From contig JAQTNV010000004.1 of the NCBI GenBank assembly GCA_028713675.1, forward strand, positions 1 to 64,000: a stretch of 64,000 bases of DNA. Direction: 5' to 3'. Position numbers and translations under genes: made by a program. Shown piece by piece: positions 1 through 9,132 of this stretch. Under the pieces are notes generated by a model. It was not told the origin of the DNA. It was given only the letters and a program-made list of their open reading frames with translations, and did no database searches. The number at the start of each line of letters is the position of its first letter. The first letter of the stretch is position 1. The DNA is from a bacterium (GTDB lineage: Bacteria > Desulfobacterota > JAPLJL01).

Positions 1-23
1 CCTACACGACGCTCTTCCGATCT
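1..23. other. Illumina adapter remnant
   Basis: The first 23 bases match the 3' part of the standard Illumina TruSeq read-1 adapter, ending in GCTCTTCCGATCT. This is library sequence, not genome. It is fused to the truncated glycosyltransferase gene, so biological sequence starts at about base 24 and any reading frame running into bases 1-23 is artificial. Confidence 0.97.
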
Positions 24-1149
24 CTAATTCCGGGACGATCCGGACCGGGATCGCCAGCAACCCCCGGGCCGCCAGGAGATAAAAAAAAGGGAGCGTGAAG
101 AAGAGGTAAATCGGAGCAAAAATATTTTCCCCCCGGGACAGGGAAAAGCTTAGGGTAACAGGTACAATAAAGAGAAATAGTCCGAAAGAAAATTCCCAGC
201 TGCGGAGCCATCCGGTTTTAAACTTGCGGGAGAGGAAACCCCCAAGAAAGAGCGCGGGGAGGATGACCGCCAGACAGGTCAGAATCATCGGCTCCGGATA
301 GGGCCCGATGCTGAAGGATTTTATTGTTTCCCAGATTTCATTCGGGCCGGGGGCGGGGGAAGTCCTGGTCAACCACCAGTGCTGGTCCGGGGGAGCTTGG
401 GCCCGGACGAAAAACCCCAGGATATCGAGAAAAACCCTCCAGATCCCGGCGAATATGATCAGGTAGCAGACGGACCAGCGGAGCAGAAATTGCTTTCGAT
501 TATCCGTGTTGAACAGGAAATACCAGCCGGACAGAAGAGCCAGGCCGCCGATAAAAATTATGGAAAGAAAATGGGTGTTATAAAGCAGGATGCCGCAGGC
601 AACAAATCCCAGGAAATCCCTCGCGCGCTGATAAAGCAGGGCCCGGACCTGGAAAATCGCCGCGGCGAGAGAGAGAAGGAAAAGGAGGGAATACCCCCGG
701 GTGAACTGGCTGGGGATTAAATGGAAAGGGGAAAATGTCAGAATAATGGCCGCATAAATCCCCATTTGCTGGCCCCGGCGGCCGTTTACGAGGAGGGTGG
801 AAATATAATAGATCAGGATAATCGAGAATGAGCCGAAAACGGCGGAAAGAAAACGCAGGGCAAATTCGGTGGTGGAGACCTGGGTTACCAGGTGGAGAAG
901 GGAGAAATAGAAGCTGCCGTTGATTCCGCCCCGATTCAGGAAAGTGCCGAAAAGCAGATTTAAAATCGGCCGATGGCAGTCCGCGAAGCTGGTCGCCTCA
1001 TCCAGGGCGAGACTTTCCGAACCCAATTTATAGAACCGCAGGATGATCCCGATGAAAAAAACGATCCAGAGGATTACTGTCAGCCACTGGCTGGACGGCT
1101 CGGATTGGTCGGGCGATTTGATAAACGCCGATGATGAATTAATTTGCAT
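24..1149 (-). CDS. GT39/PMT-like membrane glycosyltransferase, 3'-truncated
   Basis: Reading the minus strand from the ATG at 1149 gives about 375 residues that stay open into the contig edge, so the C-terminus is missing. After a short polar N-terminus comes a first membrane segment (WLTVILWIVFFIGIILRFY), then an acidic LALDEAT loop and many further hydrophobic segments. An Asp-Glu pair just after the first membrane helix is typical of the PMT/ArnT/RgtA-like superfamily, which moves sugars from polyprenyl-phosphate donors to acceptors outside the inner membrane. The frame stays intact through an 8-A run at 81-88. No glycan cluster is nearby to suggest a substrate. The family call is fairly sure; the acceptor is unknown. 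Confidence 0.75.
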
Positions 1150-1194
1150 GATTTACCAAATAACCTTGAACTGTGAACTTTGAACCCTGTCTTA

Positions 1195-2130
1195 TCAAGG
1201 CAGGAGCTGACCCAGGAATTTTTCGGGGTCGGCGATTTTGATGTAACCCATCCGGGAAAGAAAATCCACATACTTTTTCAGATCTTCGCGGTTCAGATCA
1301 GGGCTGAAAGTGATCCTCGACATGGAGTACCGAACGACATTTTCGCTCATCCCGGTGTACTTAACGGCGATTTTGACCGCTTCGTCGGGATTGTAGCGGA
1401 TAATGTCGATGGCCTCGCGGTTTATCTTTTTCAGGGTATCCTCGAGCCCAGAATTTTCCCGGAGTGCTTTTCCCGACGCGATCAGGACGCAGCAGGGATG
1501 CCCGGGCCAGATCTCACTGGAAGAAAGCAGGATTTTGCCTTTCCCGGAATTGACTGCCAGGGTGGGGAAGGGTTCCCAGGCGATAAAGGCCTGGATGGTG
1601 CCCTGGCGAAGGGCTTCGCCCATTTCCGGAGGTTTCACTACGATAGTTTTCAGGAGATCGGGCTGGAGTTTTTGATTTTCCCAGGCCAGGAGAAGAAGGA
1701 AATCCTGCACGGTTGAAAATCCGGGAAGGGCGATCGGTTTGCCCTCAAGGTCGGCCAGGGAATTGGTTTGATAGTCTAATGACGAAACAACCACGCTGGA
1801 GCCTTCCCGGTTAACCAGGGAAACGATTTTCACCGCGGTGCCGGTATTGGCGGCGGAACTGACCACCGGGGCGATCCCCACATAACCCAGATCCAGTTCT
1901 CCGGCCCGGAAGGCGGACATCTCTTCGGGCCCGGCGGAAAATATCCCGGCTGTTTTCACCTGCAGTCCGTTTTTCCTGAAGAGATCTTTTTCCAGCGCCA
2001 CCAGAGCGGGAAGCTGGTGAAGATCGCCGGACAGATACCCGAGCCGGAGGGGTTCATTAGATTTTTTCTGACAATTAAATAAACCCAGCAGGGCAATCAG
2101 AACAGCCATGGTGAAATTAAACTTTTTCAT
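1195..2130 (-). CDS. SsuA/THI5-like ABC transporter substrate-binding lipoprotein
   Basis: This 311-residue protein has a basic N-terminus, a hydrophobic core and a Cys near residue 20 (LGLFNC), consistent with a lipoprotein although Asn at -1 is not the usual residue. The mature part (LRLGYLSGDLHQLPALVALEK, then an FRAGELDLGYVGIAP block) fits the NMT1/SsuA type of periplasmic binding protein that delivers nitrate, sulfonate, taurine or pyrimidine-like compounds to an ABC importer. No permease or ATPase gene lies beside it, so the ligand cannot be assigned. It is followed 45 bp downstream on the same strand by the glycosyltransferase gene, which looks functionally unrelated. Confidence 0.8.
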   Translation of the reverse strand: MKKFNFTMAVLIALLGLFNCQKKSNEPLRLGYLSGDLHQLPALVALEKDLFRKNGLQVKTAGIFSAGPEEMSAFRAGELDLGYVGIAPVVSSAANTGTAVKIVSLVNREGSSVVVSSLDYQTNSLADLEGKPIALPGFSTVQDFLLLLAWENQKLQPDLLKTIVVKPPEMGEALRQGTIQAFIAWEPFPTLAVNSGKGKILLSSSEIWPGHPCCVLIASGKALRENSGLEDTLKKINREAIDIIRYNPDEAVKIAVKYTGMSENVVRYSMSRITFSPDLNREDLKKYVDFLSRMGYIKIADPEKFLGQLLP

Positions 2131-2164
2131 TATTTTCTCCTTGTAAGTTCCTTCACATTGATTG

Positions 2165-2312
2165 TCATTCCGGGCTTGACCCGGAATCCAGATTTTTTAT
2201 CATGGATTCCCGCTTTCCTTCGGTTTCTCTCAGGACAAGTCGCGGGGATGACAAAAGGAAACTGGATCCCGGCTTTCCTTCGACCACGCTCAGGACAGGT
2301 CGCCGGGATGAC
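2165..2312. repeat. Dispersed palindromic repeat cluster
   Basis: The cluster starts with a perfect 7-bp inverted repeat, TTCCGGG (2168-2174) and CCCGGAA (2180-2186). Two similar direct repeats of 49 bp follow at 2204-2252 and 2264-2312, each starting GGAT(T)CCCG and ending GGGATGAC. Elements of this look are commonly scattered through environmental bacterial genomes. The cluster sits between the start of the binding-protein gene and polX and encodes nothing convincing. Confidence 0.8.
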
Positions 2313-2332
2313 GGACACCACAATTTATCCCC

Positions 2333-2360
2333 GGTCTACGGTATACGGTCTACCGTCTAC
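2333..2360. repeat. 7-bp tandem array (GGTCTAC-like)
   Basis: Four consecutive 7-bp units (GGTCTAC, GGTATAC, GGTCTAC, CGTCTAC) lie 18 bp upstream of the polX start codon. The period is exactly seven; the units vary at one or two positions. Confidence 0.85.
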
Positions 2361-2378
2361 TAAATTATAATATTAACC

Positions 2379-4082
2379 ATGAAGAGCAAGGAAATCTCCC
2401 GCCTATTTGACCAAATCGCCGATGCCCTCGAGTTCCAGGGGGAAAATCAGTTCAAGGTCGGCGCTTACCGGAAGGTCGCCCGGACCCTCTCGGAAATGGC
2501 CGAGGATATCGAGGTCATCCACCGGGAGGGAAGGCTCCGGGAGATTCCCGGGGTGGGGGAAGGGATCGCTCAACACATAACCGAATACCTGGAGACCGGG
2601 AAGATTTCAAAATACGAAGAGGAATTGAAAAAGGTTCCTGCCGAGCTCATCCAGCTGATGGACATCCCGGGGATGGGCCCCAAGACCCTGGCCCTGGCGA
2701 ATAAGAAACTCGGGGTGAAGAACCTTTCCGACCTCAAAAAAGCGATCGAGAACGGGTCCCTGGCCGGGATTCCGGGCCTGGGCGAAAAAAAGGTCGGAAA
2801 TATCCGCAAAGGGATCGCCCGGTTTGAGAAGGTGAAAGAAAGAATCCCGCTGGGAATGGCGCTTCCGCTGGCGGAGGAGATCATGACCGGGTTGAGGGGA
2901 AAATTTAAGATTACGATGATTTCCCCGGCCGGTTCTCTCCGCCGGATGAGGGAGACGGTAGGTGATATCGATATTCTCGCCGGCTCGAGTCAAGGGAAGA
3001 AAATAGTGGAGGCTTTTACCCGCTTGCCGATGGTGAAGGAAACGCTCGCGGCGGGCGATACCAAGGGCTCGATTATTACCGACGAGGGACTTCAGGTTGA
3101 TCTCCGGGTGGTTCCGGAAAAGGCCTTCGGCGCGGCCCTGCAGTACTTTACCGGTTCCCAGGCCCATAATGTGAAACTCAGGGGGATCGCCCATAAGATG
3201 GGGATCAAGGTTAACGAATACGGGGTTTTCCGGGGTGAGAAGCTGATCGCCGGTCAGACCGAAGAAGGGGTTTATCAGTCCCTGGGCATGCAATGCCCGC
3301 CTCCGGAGATGCGGGAGGACCGGGGAGAGATTGAGCTGGCCCGGGAAGGAAAGATCCCGCGGCTCGTGGAAATTCCCGATATCCGGGGTGACCTGCATGT
3401 TCATTCCCGTCACTCGGATGGCTCCGGGGAGATCGAGGAGATCGCCGGGAAAGCCAGGGAGAAAGGTTACCAATGGATCGCAATCTGCGACCATTCCAAG
3501 TCGGCCAGGTACGCGCGTGGGCTTCCTGAAGCCGAGGTTTTAAAGGTGATCGAAGAAATTGAAGAGCTTAATCAACGGCTCAAGGGGATCAGGGTCCTGG
3601 CCGGGGCCGAGGTGGATATTCTTCCTGACGGCAGCCTCGACTTTCCCGATCGCATCCTGAAGAAGCTGGATGTGGTGGTGGGGGCTGTTCACCAGGGATT
3701 TAAGAAGAATGTAACCGGGAGAATGACCCGGGCCATGGATAATCCTTATCTTAAAATCATCGCGCACCCGACCGGAAGGCTGATTTCCGCCCGGGAAGGT
3801 TATGAGATCGATATCGAAGCGGTGATGGAAAAAGCGGCCAGAACCGGGACCGCTCTGGAGATCAACGCGCATTATGACCGGCTGGACCTGGATGACTTAA
3901 ACGCGATGAAGGCAAAGAAAGCAGGGGTGAAAATCGCGATCGGAACGGATGCCCACAGCGTCAGGATGCTTGACTATATGCGCCTGGGGGTGGCGGTGGC
4001 GAGAAGGGGATGGCTGGGCCCGGAGGATATTGTTAATACCTGGTCCGCAGATAAAATAATTAACTGGCAAAAGAAGCAGTAA
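2379..4082 (+). CDS. polX: DNA polymerase/3'-5' exonuclease PolX
   Basis: This 567-residue protein has the full bacterial PolX architecture. Helix-hairpin-helix repeats ([11 protein letters not shown] near residue 56, MDIPGMGPK near 95) precede a Pol-X palm with the metal-binding GDID at about 195-198. The C-terminal PHP phosphoesterase domain begins with [13 protein letters not shown] near residue 340 and ends with GTDAHS. The family does gap-filling repair synthesis, with the PHP domain giving 3'-5' exonuclease activity. Length is normal. The ATG at 2379 starts the conserved MKSKEIS-type N-terminus. No clear Shine-Dalgarno is visible; a 7-bp tandem array occupies the usual upstream space. 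It is transcribed alone. Confidence 0.95.
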   Translation: MKSKEISRLFDQIADALEFQGENQFKVGAYRKVARTLSEMAEDIEVIHREGRLREIPGVGEGIAQHITEYLETGKISKYEEELKKVPAELIQLMDIPGMGPKTLALANKKLGVKNLSDLKKAIENGSLAGIPGLGEKKVGNIRKGIARFEKVKERIPLGMALPLAEEIMTGLRGKFKITMISPAGSLRRMRETVGDIDILAGSSQGKKIVEAFTRLPMVKETLAAGDTKGSIITDEGLQVDLRVVPEKAFGAALQYFTGSQAHNVKLRGIAHKMGIKVNEYGVFRGEKLIAGQTEEGVYQSLGMQCPPPEMREDRGEIELAREGKIPRLVEIPDIRGDLHVHSRHSDGSGEIEEIAGKAREKGYQWIAICDHSKSARYARGLPEAEVLKVIEEIEELNQRLKGIRVLAGAEVDILPDGSLDFPDRILKKLDVVVGAVHQGFKKNVTGRMTRAMDNPYLKIIAHPTGRLISAREGYEIDIEAVMEKAARTGTALEINAHYDRLDLDDLNAMKAKKAGVKIAIGTDAHSVRMLDYMRLGVAVARRGWLGPEDIVNTWSADKIINWQKKQ

Positions 4083-4104
4083 GAAAATATTTTCCCCCCC
4101 ATGT

Positions 4105-4124
4105 CCCCCTTTGTTAAAAGGGGG
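4105..4124. repeat. Hairpin repeat at convergent gene ends
   Basis: CCCCCTTT (4105-4112) and AAAGGGGG (4117-4124) form a perfect stem with loop GTTA. It is part of a longer dispersed-type repeat reaching about 4138. It sits between polX and the convergent VanZ-like gene and supplies the VanZ-like stop codon, which lies in the loop. It may also act as a terminator, although the flanking T-tracts are short. Confidence 0.7.
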
Positions 4125-4722
4125 ATGAAGGGGGATTTTCATTTTCTGTTTGTTTAGTAGAATTTGAACGACTGGGACGATTCAATATCCAAGCCACGGA
4201 TATCCCGATCATCCCGCCGGCCACATTCAGTATCCAGTCTCTGATTTCTCCCACCCGGTTGGGAAGGTAATATTGGATAATCTCATCAATTCCGCCCAAA
4301 AGAGAGACTAAAAAAATCGAACCCAGGTAAAGCCAGTTTCCGGACAGGTTTTTCGACCAGGCGCTGAAAATCAAACCTCCCAAAAGGCCGTATTCCAGGA
4401 AATGAGCCCGCTCCTCGGGGATTTCCATGACTTGCATGGTTATGCCGGTGGCCAGAAAAACCACGACCAGGGTAAAGAGGTCGAAGAGATTGCGGTGGAT
4501 TTTTTTTCTGAGCAGGAAATAAACCACGATGGCGGCCATTACGGTGATGAGAAAAACATCCACGCCGGCGCCGAAACGATTCCGCCCGATGTGGTGATAA
4601 ACGTAGCGGAGGACATCCCTCATTATCGAAAGGGTGGAGTAGATCGTGACGGTCAGGGCGATTACCATCCCCCAGAGAAATTTGGCTTTAGGGGACAGGT
4701 GTATTTCTTTGCGCAGATTCAC
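4114..4722 (-). CDS. VanZ-like family membrane protein
   Basis: This 202-residue membrane protein has about five hydrophobic segments and the VanZ-like signature. That comprises Glu-Arg-Ala-His-Phe-Leu-Glu-Tyr-Gly in mid-protein, then GGIDEIIQYYLPNR and a DWILNVAGG block before the last helix. VanZ-like proteins are widespread and mostly uncharacterised; VanZ itself gives teicoplanin resistance. The last residues (ENPPSSPF) and the stop codon come from a dispersed hairpin repeat, so the conserved protein probably ends around residue 190 and the tail is incidental. It starts 18 bp after the rsmE stop and is probably cotranscribed with it. Confidence 0.85.
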   Translation of the reverse strand: MNLRKEIHLSPKAKFLWGMVIALTVTIYSTLSIMRDVLRYVYHHIGRNRFGAGVDVFLITVMAAIVVYFLLRKKIHRNLFDLFTLVVVFLATGITMQVMEIPEERAHFLEYGLLGGLIFSAWSKNLSGNWLYLGSIFLVSLLGGIDEIIQYYLPNRVGEIRDWILNVAGGMIGISVAWILNRPSRSNSTKQTENENPPSSPF

Positions 4723-4740
4723 GAATGGTAATTAATTTAT

Positions 4741-5496
4741 TTAGGAATGTTCCCCCAGTTCATACCGGAGAATTCCCAGGATAACCGGGGCCACGGTTTC
4801 GGTGCGGAGGACCTGGGATCCCAGGGAAACCGGGATGAATCCCTTCGCGCGCGCCAACGCGACCTCTTCGTGGCCGAATCCTCCCTCGGGACCGATCAGG
4901 ACCAGGAGGGGACTTCCGGAAGGGATCTTTCGGGAATGGAGGTATTCATAAAGGCTGGTTTCATCCGGGTACTCGGAGAGAAGCAGACGGCAATCGTATC
5001 CGGGTAATTCAACTATTTCCGCAAATTTTAACGTCCCATGAATTTCCGGGATTTCCACGCGTCCGGATTGCTTGGAGGCGGCCAGAGCGATCCGGCGCCA
5101 GCGTTCGGTTTTTTCCCGGGACCGGTTTTCGGGTAAACGGGGGATGGTCCTGGCGCTGACAAAAGGAAAAATGTTTGCCGCCCCCAGTTCCGTGGCCTCC
5201 CGGACGATTTTATCCATTTTGGAGCCTTTGGGGATGGCCTGTCCGAGACTGATGATCAGATGGAAATTCTGAACCGGAGCGGAAATATCTTCAATCACGA
5301 CGAGGATCCGGCCGGGCTGGATAGCCTCGATCCGGCCGGTAAGATTCCTTCCCTGTCCGTCGAAAAAACTGATTTGGTCTCCGGGCTTTTTCCTCAGGGA
5401 CGCGGCGAGGTGAGCGGCTTCGGAACCGCTGATGGTAACCCGGCCGTCCGGGGAGATTTCATGTTTGGGATCAAGATAAAATCGGTGACTGGTCAT
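4741..5496 (-). CDS. rsmE: 16S rRNA m3U1498 methyltransferase RsmE
   Basis: At 251 residues this is the usual length for RsmE, which uses S-adenosylmethionine to methylate N3 of U1498 in 16S rRNA. An N-terminal PUA-like region (residues 1-70) has the HLAASLRKKPGDQI pattern. The SPOUT knot domain carries LIGPEGGFG and, near the end, LGSQVLRTETVAPVILGIL, the cofactor-binding knot. It is the first gene of a probable rsmE-vanZ-like unit and is divergent from the MBL-fold gene at 5560. In many bacteria rsmE follows prmA, which is absent here. Confidence 0.95.
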   Translation of the reverse strand: MTSHRFYLDPKHEISPDGRVTISGSEAAHLAASLRKKPGDQISFFDGQGRNLTGRIEAIQPGRILVVIEDISAPVQNFHLIISLGQAIPKGSKMDKIVREATELGAANIFPFVSARTIPRLPENRSREKTERWRRIALAASKQSGRVEIPEIHGTLKFAEIVELPGYDCRLLLSEYPDETSLYEYLHSRKIPSGSPLLVLIGPEGGFGHEEVALARAKGFIPVSLGSQVLRTETVAPVILGILRYELGEHS

Positions 5497-5498
5497 AA

Positions 5499-5527
5499 TT
5501 CAATTTTTTCCCAATTCATTATATAAT
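5499..5527 (+). promoter_or_regulatory. Possible sigma70 promoter for the UlaG-like gene
   Basis: TTCAAT (5499-5504), a 17-bp spacer and a perfect TATAAT (5522-5527) lie upstream of the gene at 5560, giving a predicted leader of about 26 nt that contains the AAGGAG ribosome-binding site. The -35 box is weak. Confidence 0.4.
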
Positions 5528-5559
5528 TCATCGGAAAATCAGGAAAGGAGAAGCGAAAA

Positions 5560-6189
5560 ATGACCAAAAATATCGAATGGCTGGGGCACGCGTCTTTTCG
5601 AATCACCAGTAAGGACGGGAAGGTAATCTATATCGATCCCTGGAAATTAAAAACCAAGAAGAAAGCCGACCTGGTCTTGATTACCCACGATCATTACGAT
5701 CACCTTTCCCCCGAAGATGTGGAAAAGATTGCCAAGTCGGAAACCGAGATTGTCACCACCCCCGACGGCGCGGCCAAGCTGAAAGGCAAGGTCAAAACCG
5801 TTAAACCGGGGGATAAAATCAAGGCTGCCGGTTTCGAGATCCAGGTAATACCCGCCTACAACACCAAGGCCGACCGTCAGGGATTCCACCCGCAGGATAA
5901 AAACTGGGTCGGTTACATTGTCACCGTGGATGGGGTTCGGATTTACCATATGGGTGATACCGATTTGATCCCGGAAATGACCAATCTGAAGCCGGAAGTG
6001 GCCCTGATCCCCTGCGGGGGGACCTACACAATGGATTGGAAGGAGGCGGTCAACGCCGCCCAGAAAATCGCTCCGAAGGTCTTGATCCCCATGCACTGGG
6101 GAGATATCGTCGGTTCCAGGCAGGACGCCCAGAATATTTCCAAGTTATATATGGGCGAGGTTAAAATTTTGGAAATCGTTTCCGACTAA
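5560..6189 (+). CDS. UlaG-like metallo-beta-lactamase-fold hydrolase
   Basis: This 209-residue protein is a compact metallo-beta-lactamase fold. It starts with the WLGHASFRI strand typical of the UlaG/UPF0173 branch and carries the dinuclear metal motif HDHYDH at residues 43-48. Further metal-ligand candidates are His-Met-Gly-Asp-Thr-Asp in mid-protein and MHWGD near the end. UlaG is an L-ascorbate-6-phosphate lactonase, but most relatives have unknown substrates and no ascorbate genes are present. A strong AAGGAG lies 8 bp before the ATG. The next gene begins 2 bp after the stop, so the two are probably cotranscribed. Confidence 0.85.
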   Translation: MTKNIEWLGHASFRITSKDGKVIYIDPWKLKTKKKADLVLITHDHYDHLSPEDVEKIAKSETEIVTTPDGAAKLKGKVKTVKPGDKIKAAGFEIQVIPAYNTKADRQGFHPQDKNWVGYIVTVDGVRIYHMGDTDLIPEMTNLKPEVALIPCGGTYTMDWKEAVNAAQKIAPKVLIPMHWGDIVGSRQDAQNISKLYMGEVKILEIVSD

Positions 6190-6190
6190 A

Positions 6191-7645
6191 TTGAAATCAC
6201 TACCGGGTCACCGGTCGTTGGAGCTGATCTTACTGGCTTTTATCGCTTCCTGGCTTGGGTCCGGTTGCGGCCAGAAGAACCCCGGCCTATTCTGGACCGA
6301 CGGACAGTGGATGAGGGATGCCCAGGGCCGGGTTTTCATCTCCCGCGGATTGAATCTCTCGGACGACAATAAATTTCCATCGCCGATAACCGGGGAATTC
6401 ATCCCCGGCTGGTTCCATGAAGATTGCTTCTCCGAAATCGCCTCCTGGGGCTTTAACACAGTGCGGTTTGTCCTGACTTGGGAAGGGTTGGAACCGGAGC
6501 CCGGCCAATATGATGAGCGATACCTGGAGCGGCTGGAACAGGCGGCCGAATGGGCGCGAGCCGCGGGCATCTATCTTATCTTCGACATGCACCAGGACAT
6601 CTACGCTCGCAAGTTTTACGGAGACGGCGCCCCGGAATGGGCCATCCTGGATGAGGGTTTATATTATTTGCCCCTGGGTGACGGGGTCAGCCCGGACCTC
6701 TGGTACCTCAACTACACCACCCCGGCGGTGGAAAAAGCGTTCGACAATTTCTTCGAGAACAAGAACGGGATCCAGGATCATTTTATCGAGACCTGGCGGA
6801 GGGTGGCAGAAAGGTTTTCGGGTAATCCTGCCGTAGTTGGTTATGATCTGATCAACGAGCCTTTCCCCGGATCTCGATTGATTCAACTCGATGATTTCGA
6901 CCGGGAATATTTTCAGCCTTTTTACGAGAGGTTGATTTCCTCAATGTTCCAGGTTGATTCCGACCATCTGTTCTTTTTCGAACCCAACGCGATGCGCACC
7001 AATTTTCTGGCCGGATCAGGTTTCCCTTCCGGGTTTTCCCAAATTTCCGCGGGCCAGGGGAAACTCGTATTCGCTCCGCATTTCTATGACCCGGAAGTTA
7101 CGGTCAGCCTGGATTATGATGGCGAAATATCCCGTCTGGAAAGAAACATGGATTTACTTGACCGGGAAGCGCTGAGGCTCCAGGTCCCGATCTGGGTAGG
7201 GGAATGGGGGGTATGGGGTGGAGCGGTGCTCCACGGAGATAAATTCCTGGCTGATCAGCTGACCGTTTACGATCGATCTTTTGCGAGTTACAGTTTTTGG
7301 GATTACAATCGGAATCCCGCTGACTATGCCTCCCCGGTTAACTCGACCTGGATGCTGGACATCCTGATCCGGCCGCAACCCAGTTATATTGCCGGGGTCC
7401 CGATGGCTTTGCATTACGATGTGGAGACGGGTAAATTTGAGCTGAAGTTTAAAGAGGAGAAGCCCGGCCTGGCTTCCGAGATCCTGGTCCCGACCCGATT
7501 TTGCCGGCCGGGGGATTGCCGGGTGGAAATGGAGCCGGATCGTTCGTATTCCTGGGAGGCGGGAAAATCTCAGGGAGTAAATATCTTGAAAATATTGTCT
7601 AATTCCAAAGGGACTGAATATATTATCCGGATTTCAAAGAATTAA
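6191..7645 (+). CDS. GH5 family lipoprotein glycosidase (endoglycoceramidase-like)
   Basis: This 484-residue protein opens with a lipoprotein signal (GSGC lipobox near residue 26). A GH5 TIM barrel resembling endoglycoceramidase/EGCase follows. NLSDDNKFPSP, FNTVRFVLTWEGLEP and FDMHQD match conserved barrel strands, the acid/base Glu lies in LINEPF (Glu223) and the nucleophile in WVGEWG (Glu338). EGCase-type enzymes cleave sugars from glycolipids, but related GH5 enzymes act on other beta-glycosides, so the substrate is open. A small C-terminal beta domain (from about residue 400) is typical. The TTG start is chosen because it directly precedes the signal peptide and lies 2 bp after the preceding stop. 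The product is probably anchored in the envelope facing outward. Confidence 0.82.
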   Translation: MKSLPGHRSLELILLAFIASWLGSGCGQKNPGLFWTDGQWMRDAQGRVFISRGLNLSDDNKFPSPITGEFIPGWFHEDCFSEIASWGFNTVRFVLTWEGLEPEPGQYDERYLERLEQAAEWARAAGIYLIFDMHQDIYARKFYGDGAPEWAILDEGLYYLPLGDGVSPDLWYLNYTTPAVEKAFDNFFENKNGIQDHFIETWRRVAERFSGNPAVVGYDLINEPFPGSRLIQLDDFDREYFQPFYERLISSMFQVDSDHLFFFEPNAMRTNFLAGSGFPSGFSQISAGQGKLVFAPHFYDPEVTVSLDYDGEISRLERNMDLLDREALRLQVPIWVGEWGVWGGAVLHGDKFLADQLTVYDRSFASYSFWDYNRNPADYASPVNSTWMLDILIRPQPSYIAGVPMALHYDVETGKFELKFKEEKPGLASEILVPTRFCRPGDCRVEMEPDRSYSWEAGKSQGVNILKILSNSKGTEYIIRISKN

Positions 7646-7675
7646 CTCGGGGATATTCAAAACTCAGGAGGAAAG

Positions 7676-8083
7676 ATGAAAAAAATCGGATTGGCTCTGA
7701 TTTTAACCGCTTTTCTGTTCCCGGTGGGATGGGGAAGGGCGGTGGATCTGATCATGCCCCCAACCGGCAAGATCACCAAGATGGCGGGCACGGTGAAGAA
7801 GGTGGAAGTGGAAAATATGTATCTGACCTTCGTGGCGGACAAGGAAAAAAAGACCTACCGGGTGCGGGGGGCCATATCCATTCTGGAAACCCTGAAACCC
7901 GGGGATCACATCGTGATATCCATCGCCGATGATTCGATCAAATACATCCGGAAAATGGAGACGGGGAATAAGGGAAAAAAGAAGAACGTTTCTTCCCCTA
8001 AAGCCCAGCCCGTGCCTGCAACCCCTCCGGTCCAGCCCCAGGCACCCGAAAAGAGTGGTAATCCCCCGGCTGGCACGCGATAA
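7676..8083 (+). CDS. Small secreted protein, Pro-rich tail
   Basis: This 135-residue protein follows a strong AGGAGG ribosome-binding site 30 bp after the GH5 gene. A signal peptide (MKKIGLALILTAFLFPVG, cleavage near GRA-VD) precedes a compact beta-type segment (residues 28-85) and then a Lys/Pro/Gln-rich, probably disordered tail. The GKITKMAGTVKKVEVE and LKPGDHIVIS stretches resemble small OB- or barrel-like periplasmic proteins, but I do not recognise a family. A strong terminator lies 50 bp downstream, so it ends the transcription unit. Confidence 0.7.
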   Translation: MKKIGLALILTAFLFPVGWGRAVDLIMPPTGKITKMAGTVKKVEVENMYLTFVADKEKKTYRVRGAISILETLKPGDHIVISIADDSIKYIRKMETGNKGKKKNVSSPKAQPVPATPPVQPQAPEKSGNPPAGTR

Positions 8084-8133
8084 ATGATTAATAAATGATA
8101 GCCAAGCGCTGATTACCGGATCGAAAAGAATAA

Positions 8134-8168
8134 AAAGCCATTCTGCTTAACTAAAGCAGAATGGCTTT
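8134..8168. terminator. Bidirectional intrinsic terminator
   Basis: A perfect 15-bp stem (8134-8148 with 8154-8168) closes a 5-nt loop AACTA. T-rich sequence follows on the plus strand and A-rich sequence precedes it, so it can stop both the plus-strand GH5 unit and the minus-strand hydrolase gene that ends at 8211. Confidence 0.9.
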
Positions 8169-8210
8169 CATTCTTTTGGTAAATGGAATTTGGTTATTGG
8201 AGATTGATTT

Positions 8211-9038
8211 TCAGAGGACGATCTCCATCCCCTCGTAGGCGGCCAGGCAGTTCGGAAATTCCTTCTGGGCCATCTGCTCGATTTTTTTAACGATCAGGTC
8301 TGTATGGGAAGGTTCGTGGTGCCAGAGGATCAATTGCTTGACCTTCGCGGCCCGGGCCAACTTTATCCCCTCCGCCCAGGTGGAATGACCCCAACCCAGC
8401 TTTTTTGGGTATTCGTCTTCCGTGTAAGCGGCGTCGTAAAATAAAACGTCGGCGTCCCGGGCGGACTTGAGCAGATTGGGATCAATTTCCTGGCTATGCT
8501 CTGTATCGGTGGCGTAAGTAACGACTTTGCCTTCGTAATTGATCCGATACGAAACGCAGCTGTCGGGGTGCCGGGCCGGATAAGTGCTGACCTGGACATC
8601 GCCGAGATTGAAATTCTGGTTGGCGCTGATCTCGATGAATTCCATCTGGGACATCATTTCGTCGAGGCGGACCGGAAAATAAGGAGCGCTCATCTGTCCG
8701 TCGAGTATTGAGCGCAGACTGGTCCCGGCCTTGTTTTCCCCATAAATCCGGAAGTGGTTGTTGGGCGAGTAGCCGGGGGCAAAGAAAGGCAGTCCCATGA
8801 TGTGATCCCAGTGATAATGGGTCAGAAGGATCGAAGCGGAGATCTTTCCCTCCGTAATCAGTTTCATTCCCAGTTCCCGGATCCCGGTCCCCGCGTCCAG
8901 AATCAGGAGTTCCTTCCCCGCGCGGATTTCAATGCAGGAGGTGTTCCCGCCGAAGTGGGCGGTTTTGGGACCGGGGGAGGGAATACTGCCCCGGGCTCCC
9001 CAGACGGTCAGGACCATTTTCCCAGTTTTTGCTTTCAT
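8211..9038 (-). CDS. MBL-fold hydrolase, PhnP/cyclic-phosphodiesterase-like
   Basis: From the ATG at 9038 this gives 275 residues; a GGAAAG ribosome-binding site lies 8 bp upstream, while the ATGs at 9044 and 9092 are poorly placed. The N-terminal VWGARGSIPSPG and FGGNTSCIEI strands, the LLTHYHWDH metal motif, a YATDTEH block and a final WHHEPSH place it in the metallo-beta-lactamase branch with PhnP- and RNase-Z-like phosphodiesterases. Natural substrates of this branch are largely unknown. It stands alone between a terminator and the MenB-like gene. Confidence 0.82.
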   Translation of the reverse strand: MKAKTGKMVLTVWGARGSIPSPGPKTAHFGGNTSCIEIRAGKELLILDAGTGIRELGMKLITEGKISASILLTHYHWDHIMGLPFFAPGYSPNNHFRIYGENKAGTSLRSILDGQMSAPYFPVRLDEMMSQMEFIEISANQNFNLGDVQVSTYPARHPDSCVSYRINYEGKVVTYATDTEHSQEIDPNLLKSARDADVLFYDAAYTEDEYPKKLGWGHSTWAEGIKLARAAKVKQLILWHHEPSHTDLIVKKIEQMAQKEFPNCLAAYEGMEIVL

Positions 9039-9132
9039 TTTCATTTCTTTCCGGAAAGGGGACAAAAATAAAAATCGTTCATTATCCCGCAACTGTTTTT
9101 TTCGAATTCCGGCAAAGCCGGCTTGCTCTCAA

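Noticed and set aside
81..88. Frameshift in the glycosyltransferase gene at an 8-A run
   Set aside because: Counting the run shows the frame stays open and reads sensibly (FFYLLAARGLLAIPVRIVPEL) up to the adapter.
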